Positions 1-6,945 of a stretch of 10,616 nucleotides of DNA are shown in pieces. Source of the stretch: Eubacterium sp. (lineage in GTDB: Bacteria; Bacillota; Clostridia; Lachnospirales; CAG-274); the NCBI GenBank assembly GCA_020859645.1, contig JAJBVU010000331.1, positions 1 to 10,616 of the forward strand, read 5' to 3'. The notes beneath the pieces were generated by a model, which did not search any database, had not been told where the DNA came from, and saw only the letters and a program-made list of their open reading frames with translations. Position numbers and translations under genes: made by a program. The number at the start of each line of letters is the position of its first letter. Within the stretch, counting starts at the first letter, position 1.

Positions 1-36
1 GTTTATCAAAATGAAGGTGAAATAAGTTGAAATTTA

Positions 37-372
37 TTACTGTCTGCTTTTCAAGCTGTTTCCCCACAGAGCCAGTTCTGATAGAATGGGAATCAGAGAA
101 CGTACCGAATCGGTTATTTCATATTCAACCCGAATGGGAACCTCCATATATTCACTTCTTTTTACAAGTCCGTCTTGTTCAAGCTCTTTTAATGACTTGG
201 CAAGCATTGTGTTGGAGATACCGCTCATTTTTCGTTTGAGATCATTATATCTGGTTGCACCGTCATTCGCCAGTGAACACAAAATAGAAATTTTCCATCT
301 TCCGCCTATGGCATTCATAGCCTTTTGTAAAGGACAAAGCGTTGTACAAGGGCAAATATGTTCTTTCACCAT
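37..372 (-). CDS. HxlR-family winged-helix transcriptional regulator
   Basis: This 111-residue protein is a DNA-binding regulator of the HxlR type (MarR-like winged helix, normally a dimer). The family signature GGRWK is at residues 23-27. A helix-turn-helix follows at about 39-62 (TRYNDLKRKMSGISNTMLAK) and the wing at about 68-88, ending in VEYEIT. Length is normal for the family. Three cysteines cluster before the signature (C7, C9, C13). Known HxlR members such as YodB and HypR sense quinones, disulfide stress or aldehydes through an N-terminal cysteine, so redox or electrophile sensing is a reasonable inference. The start is supported by AGGAGG at 380-385, 7 nt upstream. The gene is divergent from the flavodoxin-led operon and probably controls it and itself. 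No terminator is visible in the 36 nt left in the window after its stop. Confidence 0.93.
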   Translation of the reverse strand: MVKEHICPCTTLCPLQKAMNAIGGRWKISILCSLANDGATRYNDLKRKMSGISNTMLAKSLKELEQDGLVKRSEYMEVPIRVEYEITDSVRSLIPILSELALWGNSLKSRQ

Positions 373-409
373 TTTATTTCCTCCTAAATAAGTTTTTTAT
401 TACTTGCTC

Positions 410-422
410 CGCAAAATTTGCG
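410..422. promoter_or_regulatory. short inverted repeat next to the -35 box
   Basis: CGCAAA and TTTGCG are perfect 6-nt arms around a single central A. The repeat ends 3 nt before the -35 hexamer of the flavodoxin operon and lies between the two divergent genes. It could be a second regulator site, but it has no T tract and is too tight for a hairpin terminator. Function is inferred from position only. Confidence 0.35.
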
Positions 423-425
423 TAG

Positions 426-454
426 TTGACATAAATATATTTCACTATTATAAT
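426..454 (+). promoter_or_regulatory. consensus sigma-A-type promoter of the flavodoxin/acyl-tailoring operon
   Basis: TTGACA at 426-431 and TATAAT at 449-454 match the housekeeping consensus in all twelve positions and are separated by exactly 17 nt. Transcription would begin near 461, leaving a leader of about 75-80 nt before the GTG start at 539. Such a strong promoter normally needs a repressor, which fits the adjacent HxlR gene and the palindrome over the -10 box. Confidence 0.85.
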
Positions 455-457
455 AGT
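444..457. promoter_or_regulatory. 14-bp palindrome over the -10 box, candidate HxlR operator
   Basis: ACTATTATAATAGT is a perfect 14-bp palindrome containing the TATAAT of the plus-strand promoter. By symmetry it also shows TATAAT on the minus strand at 447-452. The ACTAT half-site resembles the TACTAT-type half-sites I recall for YodB-like HxlR regulators. A dimer bound here would block RNA polymerase. The symmetry is seen directly. Assignment to the neighbouring HxlR protein is inference. Confidence 0.55.
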
Positions 458-538
458 AATATAGCAGATAACAAATTAAGAGTAAAGCATTTTTTAGGAG
501 TTAAAGCTAATATCATATAAAAATCGGAGGAGATTACT

Positions 539-955
539 GTGAAAAAATCAAAAGCGGTTGTGCGCTATTTATCTAAATCAGGCAATACAAAAAAACTGGC
601 AGATGCAATTGGGAAAGCTGTGGGTGTTAAGGCAGAACAGATTCCCACACCGGTCACCGGCAAGGTGGATATTCTGTTTTTGGGTGCTTCTGTTTACTGG
701 GGAGGCATAAGCTCTGAAGTTAAGAAATATATACACACGTTAGACAAAGATAAAGTCGGAAAGGTTGTGGTATTTTCTACATCGGCACTTACAGAAAGGG
801 CATTTCCTCAAATTCAAAAATTATTGCAGGACAAGGGCATACCTGTTGAAAGCAAAAATTTTTATTGCAGGGGAGAATTTACAGTGCTTCATAAAGGGCA
901 TCCGAACCAAGATGATTTAAAGGCTGCAGAAAAGTTTGCGGCAGGGATTATTTAA
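539..955 (+). CDS. small flavodoxin-like protein
   Basis: This 138-residue cytoplasmic protein has the flavodoxin fold. After a short beta strand, the phosphate-binding loop of FMN reads YLSKSGNTKKLA (about 10-21), the family's S/T-x-S/T-G-N-T pattern. A second strand-loop, VDILFLGASVYWGGIS (about 44-59), matches the loop that covers the isoalloxazine ring. Its likely role is low-potential one-electron transfer or a small NAD(P)H/quinone-type redox step. The GTG start is fixed by GGAGGAG at 525-531, with 7 nt to the start. It is the first gene of the operon. It could supply electrons to the downstream iron-sulfur/flavin oxidoreductase, but nothing in the sequence proves this. HxlR regulators often control flavin reductase-like proteins. 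Confidence 0.9.
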   Translation: MKKSKAVVRYLSKSGNTKKLADAIGKAVGVKAEQIPTPVTGKVDILFLGASVYWGGISSEVKKYIHTLDKDKVGKVVVFSTSALTERAFPQIQKLLQDKGIPVESKNFYCRGEFTVLHKGHPNQDDLKAAEKFAAGII

Positions 956-970
956 ATAAAGAATACAGCT

Positions 971-2311
971 ATGGATCATTTTGTAAATATACTTGTTAAA
1001 TTATTTGTCTTTTTATCACGCTTCGTCCCTGTCTTATCAAAAATGGGGTTAACGGAATACAGAAGCTTTGGGAATTTTGAGAAAGACCCAAAGCTTTACA
1101 TATTGTTAGTGGGATATAACGGAGCAGAGAATACCGGTGCAGATATACGAACAGCGGAAATCGTGAAGCAGCTTACACAGCGGATCGGCAAAGAAAATTT
1201 GCAAATTTCCGTTATGACACTTGACAAGAAAAATCTTCGCTGTTATTTTGATGCCGATGTAAGGCTTATTCGTTTCAGTTCTGTGTTTTTTATTGATGTA
1301 TTTAGGGCATGCTGTGCAAATCAGGCTGTTATATTGTGTGAGGGTTCAACTCTAAAAAGCAAGTTTGCCAATGCGCTTACCTTGTATTTTTGCGAAGCGG
1401 CAGGAATTATGAAAGTTCAGCATAAGCCATGTATAGCCTATGGTTCGGAAGCAGGCGATATGGACTTATTTTTAGAACGCACTGTCAAAAAGCTCTGTTC
1501 TGATACTTATTTTATTGCCAGAACCCAAAATTCATTGAAGCGTATACAGGCATTGGGGCTTAAAGGTCATTTAGGCACAGATGCTGCTTGGAAATTTGAC
1601 AGTACCTCTCATACTGAGTGGGCAGCCGAACGTCTTAGGCAGTCGGGTTGGGATGGTGGAAAACCTCTTTTGGGCATTGCTCCGATTAACCCATTTTGGT
1701 GGCCTGTGAAGCCTTCTCTTTTAAGGTGGCTTAAATCTAAAATTACAGGTGATAAGTCCCTGCAGTTTCAATTATGGTATTTTTTCAGTTACTCTAAGCA
1801 GAGACAGCGGCAGTTTGAAAATTATTTGAGTGGAATTGCTTCGGCGTTAAATGAATTTGCGGCAAAATATTCCTGCCATACTGTAATTTTGGGAATGGAA
1901 CGGCTTGACACAGATGCCTGTGACAGACTGAAGGAAAAGCTTAAAGATCCGGCTTCTGTTTTTTTATCGTCAGACTATAATGGCTTTGAAATGGCTGCTT
2001 TATTAAGGCAGCTGTCAATGCTTGTTACTTCAAGATATCATGCACAGGTGCTGTCTATGGAAACAGGTGTTCCGAGCATTGCAGTTTCTATGGATGAGCG
2101 TTTGGACAATATTATGGAGGAAACGGATATGTATCGGCATCAGCTTCTTCACGCAGATGACAATGAGCTTGCCGTAAAGCTTGCGCAGGCTTTGAAGTAT
2201 ATACAGTCAAACCGAGAAAATATACAATACAAAACCGGGCATAGGCTTGATGATTATAAAAACAGACTTGATGAAATGGGAGATTTTTTGGTGGAAAGGC
2301 TTTTTTCATAA
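971..2311 (+). CDS. polysaccharide pyruvyl transferase family protein
   Basis: This 446-residue protein matches the pyruvyl transferase family (CsaB/WcaK-like), which adds pyruvate from phosphoenolpyruvate as a ketal to sugars of cell-wall or surface polymers. The N-terminal family motif LLVGYNGAENTGADIR is at about 45-60. The C-terminal conserved segment has SSDYNGFE at about 333-340 and SRYHA at 354-358, followed by GVPSIAVSMDERLDNIM (366-382). Residues 4-22 are hydrophobic without charged breaks except one K and one R, and may be a membrane-associated helix, so the protein may act at the inner face of the membrane. The start ATG follows the flavodoxin stop by 15 nt but has no clear SD; translation may be coupled. 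The acceptor is unknown. Lying beside an acyl-activating enzyme rather than glycosyltransferases is unusual for the family. Confidence 0.82.
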   Translation: MDHFVNILVKLFVFLSRFVPVLSKMGLTEYRSFGNFEKDPKLYILLVGYNGAENTGADIRTAEIVKQLTQRIGKENLQISVMTLDKKNLRCYFDADVRLIRFSSVFFIDVFRACCANQAVILCEGSTLKSKFANALTLYFCEAAGIMKVQHKPCIAYGSEAGDMDLFLERTVKKLCSDTYFIARTQNSLKRIQALGLKGHLGTDAAWKFDSTSHTEWAAERLRQSGWDGGKPLLGIAPINPFWWPVKPSLLRWLKSKITGDKSLQFQLWYFFSYSKQRQRQFENYLSGIASALNEFAAKYSCHTVILGMERLDTDACDRLKEKLKDPASVFLSSDYNGFEMAALLRQLSMLVTSRYHAQVLSMETGVPSIAVSMDERLDNIMEETDMYRHQLLHADDNELAVKLAQALKYIQSNRENIQYKTGHRLDDYKNRLDEMGDFLVERLFS

Positions 2312-2324
2312 AAAGTACAGCGGC

Positions 2325-2343
2325 AGGGAGGTGACAGCTTACG
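2325..2343 (+). promoter_or_regulatory. strong ribosome binding site in front of an apparent ACG start
   Basis: AGGGAGGTGA at 2325-2334 includes eight contiguous bases (GGAGGTGA) complementary to the usual 16S anti-SD. It lies 6 nt before the ACG codon at 2341, which is ideal spacing. An in-frame TGA overlaps it at 2332-2334, so translation in this frame cannot begin upstream. The next conventional start, TTG at 2377, has no SD and lies inside the dinucleotide-binding loop. Confidence 0.7.
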
Positions 2344-5103
2344 TATAATATATTTATTACCGGAACAACCGGATTTTTGGGAACGGAAATCGTCTCCGAA
2401 ATTATGCAGACAACCGATGCTGTTGTCTACGGCTTAGTCAGAGCCGCTTCATACTCCGAAGCTGTAACTGTACTGTTAAATCTTTGGTATAGGCGTTCTG
2501 AACTTAAAGACAATATCGGCAGCCGAATAATACCCGTAACGGGGGACATTGCCGAAACAAATTTAGGTATGTCAAATGCCGACCGTAAAAGGCTGATACA
2601 CAGCACCGATTATATAATTCACACTGCCGCGTTAACAGGCATAAATCACTGCCGTGAACAGTTTTGGAACGTAAACGTAACAGGCACAAAGAATGTTTTG
2701 AATTTTGCCGAAGAAATACAGTCCGACCATACTTTAAAGCTCTTTGCATATATATCCACAGCTTATACGGCAGGAAAAAGAAAGGGCTTAATCAAAGAGG
2801 ATTTTCCGGTAAACAGCGGCTTTTCAAGTTTTTATGAGGAAAGCAAGTTTGAAGGGGAGCTGCTTGCCATAAAGGCAATGAAGCGGTTTCCTGTTTCGAT
2901 TTTTCGCCCGGGACAAATAGTGGGAGATTCAAGGACAGGCTATGTAAAAAGCTTCAATACTCTCTACTATCCTTTGAAACTGTATTTAAAAGGGCAGATT
3001 AACACTTTTCCTATAAGAAAATCAATGCGTATTAATATGATACCCGTTGACTATGCTGCCCGTGCTGTTGTGCGAATAACTCTCAGTGGCGGTGCCGAAG
3101 GAAAAATATTTCACTTAACCGCTCCTCATTCTGTACAGCCCACTGCTGAGGAGCTTATCTGCACTGTAAGAAAATGGGCGGAGAAAAATCTTAACATACG
3201 CTTGAAAAAGCCTCTGTTTTTGTCTGTTCCCTTTCTTGAAAAAATCGGAGCACACTATAATCTGTCAAAACATAAAAGGTTTAAAAAGAATACTTTTGCA
3301 AATATGGTCTCTTTAGCCCCTTATTTTTCCGAGAATAAAATATTCGATATAGCCAATACAGAGAGTTTTATGGGAGAATACAGCTTAGATTTAAGCTCAT
3401 ATCTGCCGAAGCTTTTGAACTATGCTGCTGACAGAAGCTTTCTTAACGACAACGGAAGAACAGTATTTGAACAGATAATGTTTTTCTTTAACAGACGTAA
3501 TGCACCTGTTAAATATTATGATGTGACAGCTGAGGGTATAGCCGAAAGAAATGCTTCTTATGTCAGTGAGCAAATTAAGCTTACTCTAAAGGCTCTTCAG
3601 GCTCTCGGCATAGGTTTGGGCAGCAAAGTCGCTGTCAGCGGAATTAACAGCGTCTCATACTTTGCTTTAGACACTGCCATAGGCTTGTCGGGGGCAGTCA
3701 GTGTTCCATTGTATTATACAACTCCTGCCGATGAGTTAGATGAACTGCTTGAAAAAAGCAAAGTACAATACTTTTTTGTGGGAGACATACGAATTTTATC
3801 CCATATAAGTCAAATGAAATTTAAAGGAAGTATAATTTCATTTGCAGAAAATGCCGCTCTTTCCTATGATTCACGTTTAATATCGTGGGAGCAGTTTCTC
3901 TCACTCGGAAAAGACCGAAGTATAATACCTGTGAAGGTTTCCTATAATGACAGGGCAACACTCCGTTATACCTCCGGAACAACAGGCAGTTCCAAAGCCG
4001 TAACCTTTACCCACGCTCAGCTTAGGTGGATGGCTGAAACCATGGCTTCTCTTCTTAGCTTCAAAAGCCGAACAAAGCCTGCGGTTTATTTGTCATTTTT
4101 GCCTATGAGCCATGTTGTAGAGGGGATTTTGGGGGCTTATACTCCTTACTATCTCGGTTCGCCTGTATCACTTTATTTTCTCAATGATTTTAACAGGCTT
4201 GCGGAAATATTGCCGAAGGTTCGTCCCACAATTTTCTTCTCCGTTCCCAGATTTTATGAAAAGCTTTGGGACAGATTAGCTGAAACCGGATTCGGGAAGC
4301 TTTATATTTCTGCCGAAAATCCGCTTATAAAGAGTACACTGGGGCATATAATTAAAAAAATTCTTCTTAAGAAAGCCGGTTTGGACAGGTGCTCTCAGCT
4401 TATAGTAGGCTCTGCTCCGGTCAGCCAAAAACTTTTGGAGAATTTCAGAGAGTTAGGCATAGAAATTCACAATGCTTACGGCTTAACCGAAGCCCCTCTG
4501 ATTACACTGAACCGACAGGGAGAAAATGACATTTCCACAGTGGGAACACCTCTTCCCGAAACCAATGTAATATTTGCAGATGACGGCGAAATAATGGTGA
4601 GCGGTCCTCAGGTTGCCGGGGAGTATGACGGCGGTAATTCAGCTTTTCTGCATACGGGAGATTTGGGAGATTTTACGGAAAAGGGACATCTGCAAATTAT
4701 TGGGCGAAAAAAAGAAATTTTGATTAACTCCTATGGGAAAAATATAAATTTACAAAAGGTTGAAACTCTTTTAAGGGATATTCCCGAAATCAGCGAGGCT
4801 GTACTGATAGGAGAGAAAAAGCCTTATTGTACCGCATTGCTTTGGCAGGAAAATAACTCCGTACTTGATGAAAAAACATTGAGCGCCGCTGTCAGAGCAG
4901 TCAATGAAAAGCTTTCGCACCCTGAACAAATAAAAAGGTATGCCCTTATGGCGGATCCGTTGAAAATTTCCTCCGGAGAGCTTACACCTAATTTGAAAAT
5001 CCGCCGAAATAATATAGCCGAGATTCATAAGCAGACAATTGACGGTCTTTATGCTGCCAAAGCAATCTCTGCAGGGAGAGTAATTTTTATAGGAGTGCTG
5101 TAA
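2341..5103 (+). CDS. fusion of NAD(P)-dependent acyl/thioester reductase and long-chain acyl-CoA-synthetase-like adenylase
   Basis: Read from ACG 2341 this is a 920-residue two-enzyme protein. Residues 1 to about 345 form an extended Rossmann reductase of the thioester-reductase/male-sterility type: GTTGFLG (8-14), ISTAYTAG with the likely catalytic Ser139, and YEESK with Tyr165 and Lys169. Residues about 370-910 form an ANL-superfamily adenylase like long-chain acyl-CoA synthetases: YTSGTTGSSK (543-552), FLPMSHVVE (586-594), YGLTEAP (713-719), HTGD (771-774), GRKKEILINSYGKNI (788-802) and the C-terminal lysine Lys886 in GELTPNLKIR. It probably adenylates a long-chain acid, perhaps to the CoA thioester, and reduces it to aldehyde or alcohol. 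The order reductase-then-adenylase, with no carrier domain, is opposite to carboxylic acid reductases. An OleD/OleC-like pair is an alternative, but no thiolase is nearby. Conventional TTG 2377 would remove the glycine motif. Confidence 0.85.
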   Translation, partial: TYNIFITGTTGFLGTEIVSEIMQTTDAVVYGLVRAASYSEAVTVLLNLWYRRSELKDNIGSRIIPVTGDIAETNLGMSNADRKRLIHSTDYIIHTAALTGINHCREQFWNVNVTGTKNVLNFAEEIQSDHTLKLFAYISTAYTAGKRKGLIKEDFPVNSGFSSFYEESKFEGELLAIKAMKRFPVSIFRPGQIVGDSRTGYVKSFNTLYYPLKLYLKGQINTFPIRKSMRINMIPVDYAARAVVRITLSGGAEGKIFHLTAPHSVQPTAEELICTVRKWAEKNLNIRLKKPLFLSVPFLEKIGAHYNLSKHKRFKKNTFANMVSLAPYFSENKIFDIANTESFMGEYSLDLSSYLPKLLNYAADRSFLNDNGRTVFEQIMFFFNRRNAPVKYYDVTAEGIAERNASYVSEQIKLTLKALQALGIGLGSKVAVSGINSVSYFALDTAIGLSGAVSVPLYYTTPADELDELLEKSKVQYFFVGDIRILSHISQMKFKGSIISFAENAALSYDSRLISWEQFLSLGKDRSIIPVKVSYNDRATLRYTSGTTGSSKAVTFTHAQLRWMAETMASLLSFKSRTKPAVYLSFLPMSHVVEGILGAYTPYYLGSPVSLYFLNDFNRLAEILPKVRPTIFFSVPRFYEKLWDRLAETGFGKLYISAENPLIKSTLGHIIKKILLKKAGLDRCSQLIVGSAPVSQKLLENFRELGIEIHNAYGLTEAPLITLNRQGENDISTVGTPLPETNVIFADDGEIMVSGPQVAGEYDGGNSAFLHTGDLGDFTEKGHLQIIGRKKEILINSYGKNINLQKVETLLRDIPEISEAVLIGEKKPYCTALLWQENNSVLDEKTLSAAVRAVNEKLSHPEQIKRYALMADPLKISSGELTPNLKIRRNNIAEIHKQTIDGLYAAKAISAGRVIFIGVL

Positions 5104-5645
5104 TGAACAAACTTATTTATAAAATATTGTCCGGAAGGTTTGGTGCATATCTTGAAATAAGAATACTTATGCGACAGACTGCCAAAGCCTTTGGAGTAAG
5201 ACCGCCTAAAACCTGTGGAATTTCCGGCAAAGAGATGCTGAAGCTTTATGCCCGGTTTACGGCAAGTGAAGCTATGAGGCTAATTCAAAACGGTTATGAT
5301 ACTGATATTTTGCAGCAAAAGCTGTATAATATGGCATATAATCTGGGGAGCCGTCTGCGGCAATGGCTTAAGCCTAAAAATAAGCAAGAGTGTTTTGCTG
5401 TAATTAAACTGCTTTATAACAATATAGGAATTGTGATAAATGAGGAAGCTTTGGGACAGTTTCGTATAGAAAAATGCTTTTTCAGTGCCTGTTATACACC
5501 TGAAATCTGTGCTGTTATCTCTGCTGCGGATAAAGGTATTTTTGCGGGAATTTATAATGGCGGAAGACTTAATTTCTGTCATCGTATTACAGAGGGGTAT
5601 AATGAATGCTTGGCAAATTTTACTGACAAAAGAGAGGGCGGTTAA
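5103..5645 (+). CDS. cysteine-containing protein, possibly L-2-amino-thiazoline-4-carboxylate hydrolase-like
   Basis: This 180-residue soluble protein is not confidently recognised. Its C-terminal third carries C125, C130, C136, D143, C159 and C169, in the patterns PEICAVISAADKG (133-145) and RITEGYNEC (161-169). A Cys, then an acidic residue, then a Gly-x-x-x-Cys ending recalls the ATC-hydrolase family, whose founding member opens a thiazoline ring in cysteine biosynthesis. Many relatives are uncharacterised. The N-terminal part is mostly helical and rich in K and R. The start ATG overlaps the fusion gene's stop by 1 nt (TAATG) and has AGGAG at 5091-5095, 7 nt upstream, so translation is probably coupled. 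A ligand-binding or hydrolytic accessory role for the acyl pathway is only a guess. Confidence 0.8.
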   Translation: MNKLIYKILSGRFGAYLEIRILMRQTAKAFGVRPPKTCGISGKEMLKLYARFTASEAMRLIQNGYDTDILQQKLYNMAYNLGSRLRQWLKPKNKQECFAVIKLLYNNIGIVINEEALGQFRIEKCFFSACYTPEICAVISAADKGIFAGIYNGGRLNFCHRITEGYNECLANFTDKREGG

Positions 5646-5646
5646 T

Positions 5647-6945
5647 GTGAGAAAAGCAATTGTAATAGGTTCAGGTGCGGGAGGGGCTATGGCGGCAAAG
5701 GAGCTTCAGGGAGATTTTCAGGTAACAATATTGGAATCGGGAAATGAATTTAAGCCCTTCGCCTTTAATATAGACAAGCTTGCCAAACTGAGAAAAACAG
5801 GGCTGTTTCTTGATGAACGAATGATTTCAATGCTCTTTCCGGCTATGCGTGTCCGAAAGGCTTCTTCAGGTATGGTGCTGGTCAACGGCATATGCACAGG
5901 GGGTTCAACCGCACTTTCCACAGGCAGTGCTCTTAGATGTGATAACAGCCTTATAAAACTGGGCATCGATTTGGACAAAGAATTTGAGGAACTTTCCGAA
6001 GAAATACCTCTGTCTTATAACCATGAACAATATTGGTCGCCAACAACGAAAGCGCTCTATAATGCGTGTGAGCAGTTAGGCTTTGAGCCTAAGCCTGCCG
6101 GAAAAATGATTGACTTTGAACGCTGCGTTCACTGCGGGCATTGTGTACTCGGCTGCCCGATAGGGGCAAAATGGGACAGCCGCCGCTTACTGTCGGAAAG
6201 CATTGCCAAAGGAGCGGTTTTAAAAACAGGCTGCAAGGTGACAAAGCTGGGTATAGACCGAAAAAACAAAAAAGTGCATACCGTTTATGTAAAGGAAAAA
6301 GGAAAGAAAAAGACCTACAGCGCAGATTTAATCATATTAGCCGCCGGAGGGCTGAACACGCCTGTTATTTTAAACAGTTCCGGCATAAGCTGTGAAAATA
6401 CTCTGTTTGTTGATCCTGTGCTTTGTGTTGCCGCACCCTACAAAAAAGCAGAACAGGACAGACATTTTCCCATGCCCTTTCTTATGCAGAGAAACGGCTA
6501 TATGCTGTCGCCTTATATGGATTATTTAAGCTTTTTCTTCAATAAGGCTTGGCGGCTGCCCTCTGATAACATTTTAAGTATAATGATAAAGCTTTCGGAT
6601 TCCTCCTTCGGCTCAAGCCTCAGTCGAAAGACCGAAAAAGAACTGACTGCTGCAGATAAGGAAAGACTGACAGCCGGTGTTTCCGACTGTAAAGCAATTC
6701 TCGGCAAAATGGGTATTTCCGAAAAGAATATGTTCTTGGGAACAGTCAATGCCGGCCACCCCGGCGGAATGATGCCATTGACTTCCGAAGAATCAAGAAG
6801 CCTTCACAACAATCGTCTGCCTGAAAACCTGTACATAGCCGATGCTTCAATATTGCCTGATTCTATGGGAAATCCTCCTATTTGGACAATTCTTGCCCTG
6901 TCAAAACGCATAGCAAAGGTATGCAAAAATAACCAAGCTTTTTGA
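5647..6945 (+). CDS. GMC-family FAD oxidoreductase with ferredoxin-like cysteine cluster
   Basis: This 432-residue protein belongs to the glucose-methanol-choline flavoenzyme superfamily, which oxidises alcohols (or reduces the products). The FAD-binding loop GSGAGG is at 8-13, followed by LESG near the end of the second strand. A middle segment has NGICTGGST (about 80-88). The C-terminal domain has HPGGMMP (371-377) and ends in ADASILPDSMGNPPIWTILA, typical of GMC. C160, C163, C166 and C170 form CxxCxxCxxxCP, the spacing of a [4Fe-4S] ligand set. It is shorter than classical GMC enzymes of 500-600 residues. The GTG start at 5647 is preferred: GAGGG at 5634-5638 is 8 nt away and the strand before GSGAGG then sits at the N-terminus. 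ATG 5602 would add 15 residues overlapping the upstream gene. Last gene of the operon; it may interconvert the alcohol and aldehyde made by the fusion enzyme. Confidence 0.88.
   Translation: MRKAIVIGSGAGGAMAAKELQGDFQVTILESGNEFKPFAFNIDKLAKLRKTGLFLDERMISMLFPAMRVRKASSGMVLVNGICTGGSTALSTGSALRCDNSLIKLGIDLDKEFEELSEEIPLSYNHEQYWSPTTKALYNACEQLGFEPKPAGKMIDFERCVHCGHCVLGCPIGAKWDSRRLLSESIAKGAVLKTGCKVTKLGIDRKNKKVHTVYVKEKGKKKTYSADLIILAAGGLNTPVILNSSGISCENTLFVDPVLCVAAPYKKAEQDRHFPMPFLMQRNGYMLSPYMDYLSFFFNKAWRLPSDNILSIMIKLSDSSFGSSLSRKTEKELTAADKERLTAGVSDCKAILGKMGISEKNMFLGTVNAGHPGGMMPLTSEESRSLHNNRLPENLYIADASILPDSMGNPPIWTILALSKRIAKVCKNNQAF

Noticed and set aside
1..36. Short open tails at the left edge (for example VYQNEGEIS then TGA at 28-30) that could be the end of an upstream plus-strand gene.
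   Set aside because: Too short to choose a frame; two frames end in this stretch and no domain can be seen.
453..475. A minus-strand promoter for HxlR using TATAAT at 447-452 and TTTGTT at 470-475.
   Set aside because: The spacing of 17 nt is right, but TTTGTT matches only two of six consensus positions and the TATAAT follows from the palindrome's symmetry.
5485..5646. A longer version of the GMC protein starting inside the upstream gene.
   Set aside because: It would overlap the 180-residue gene by 160 nt and put an unrelated extension before the FAD-binding strand; GTG 5647 has a proper SD.
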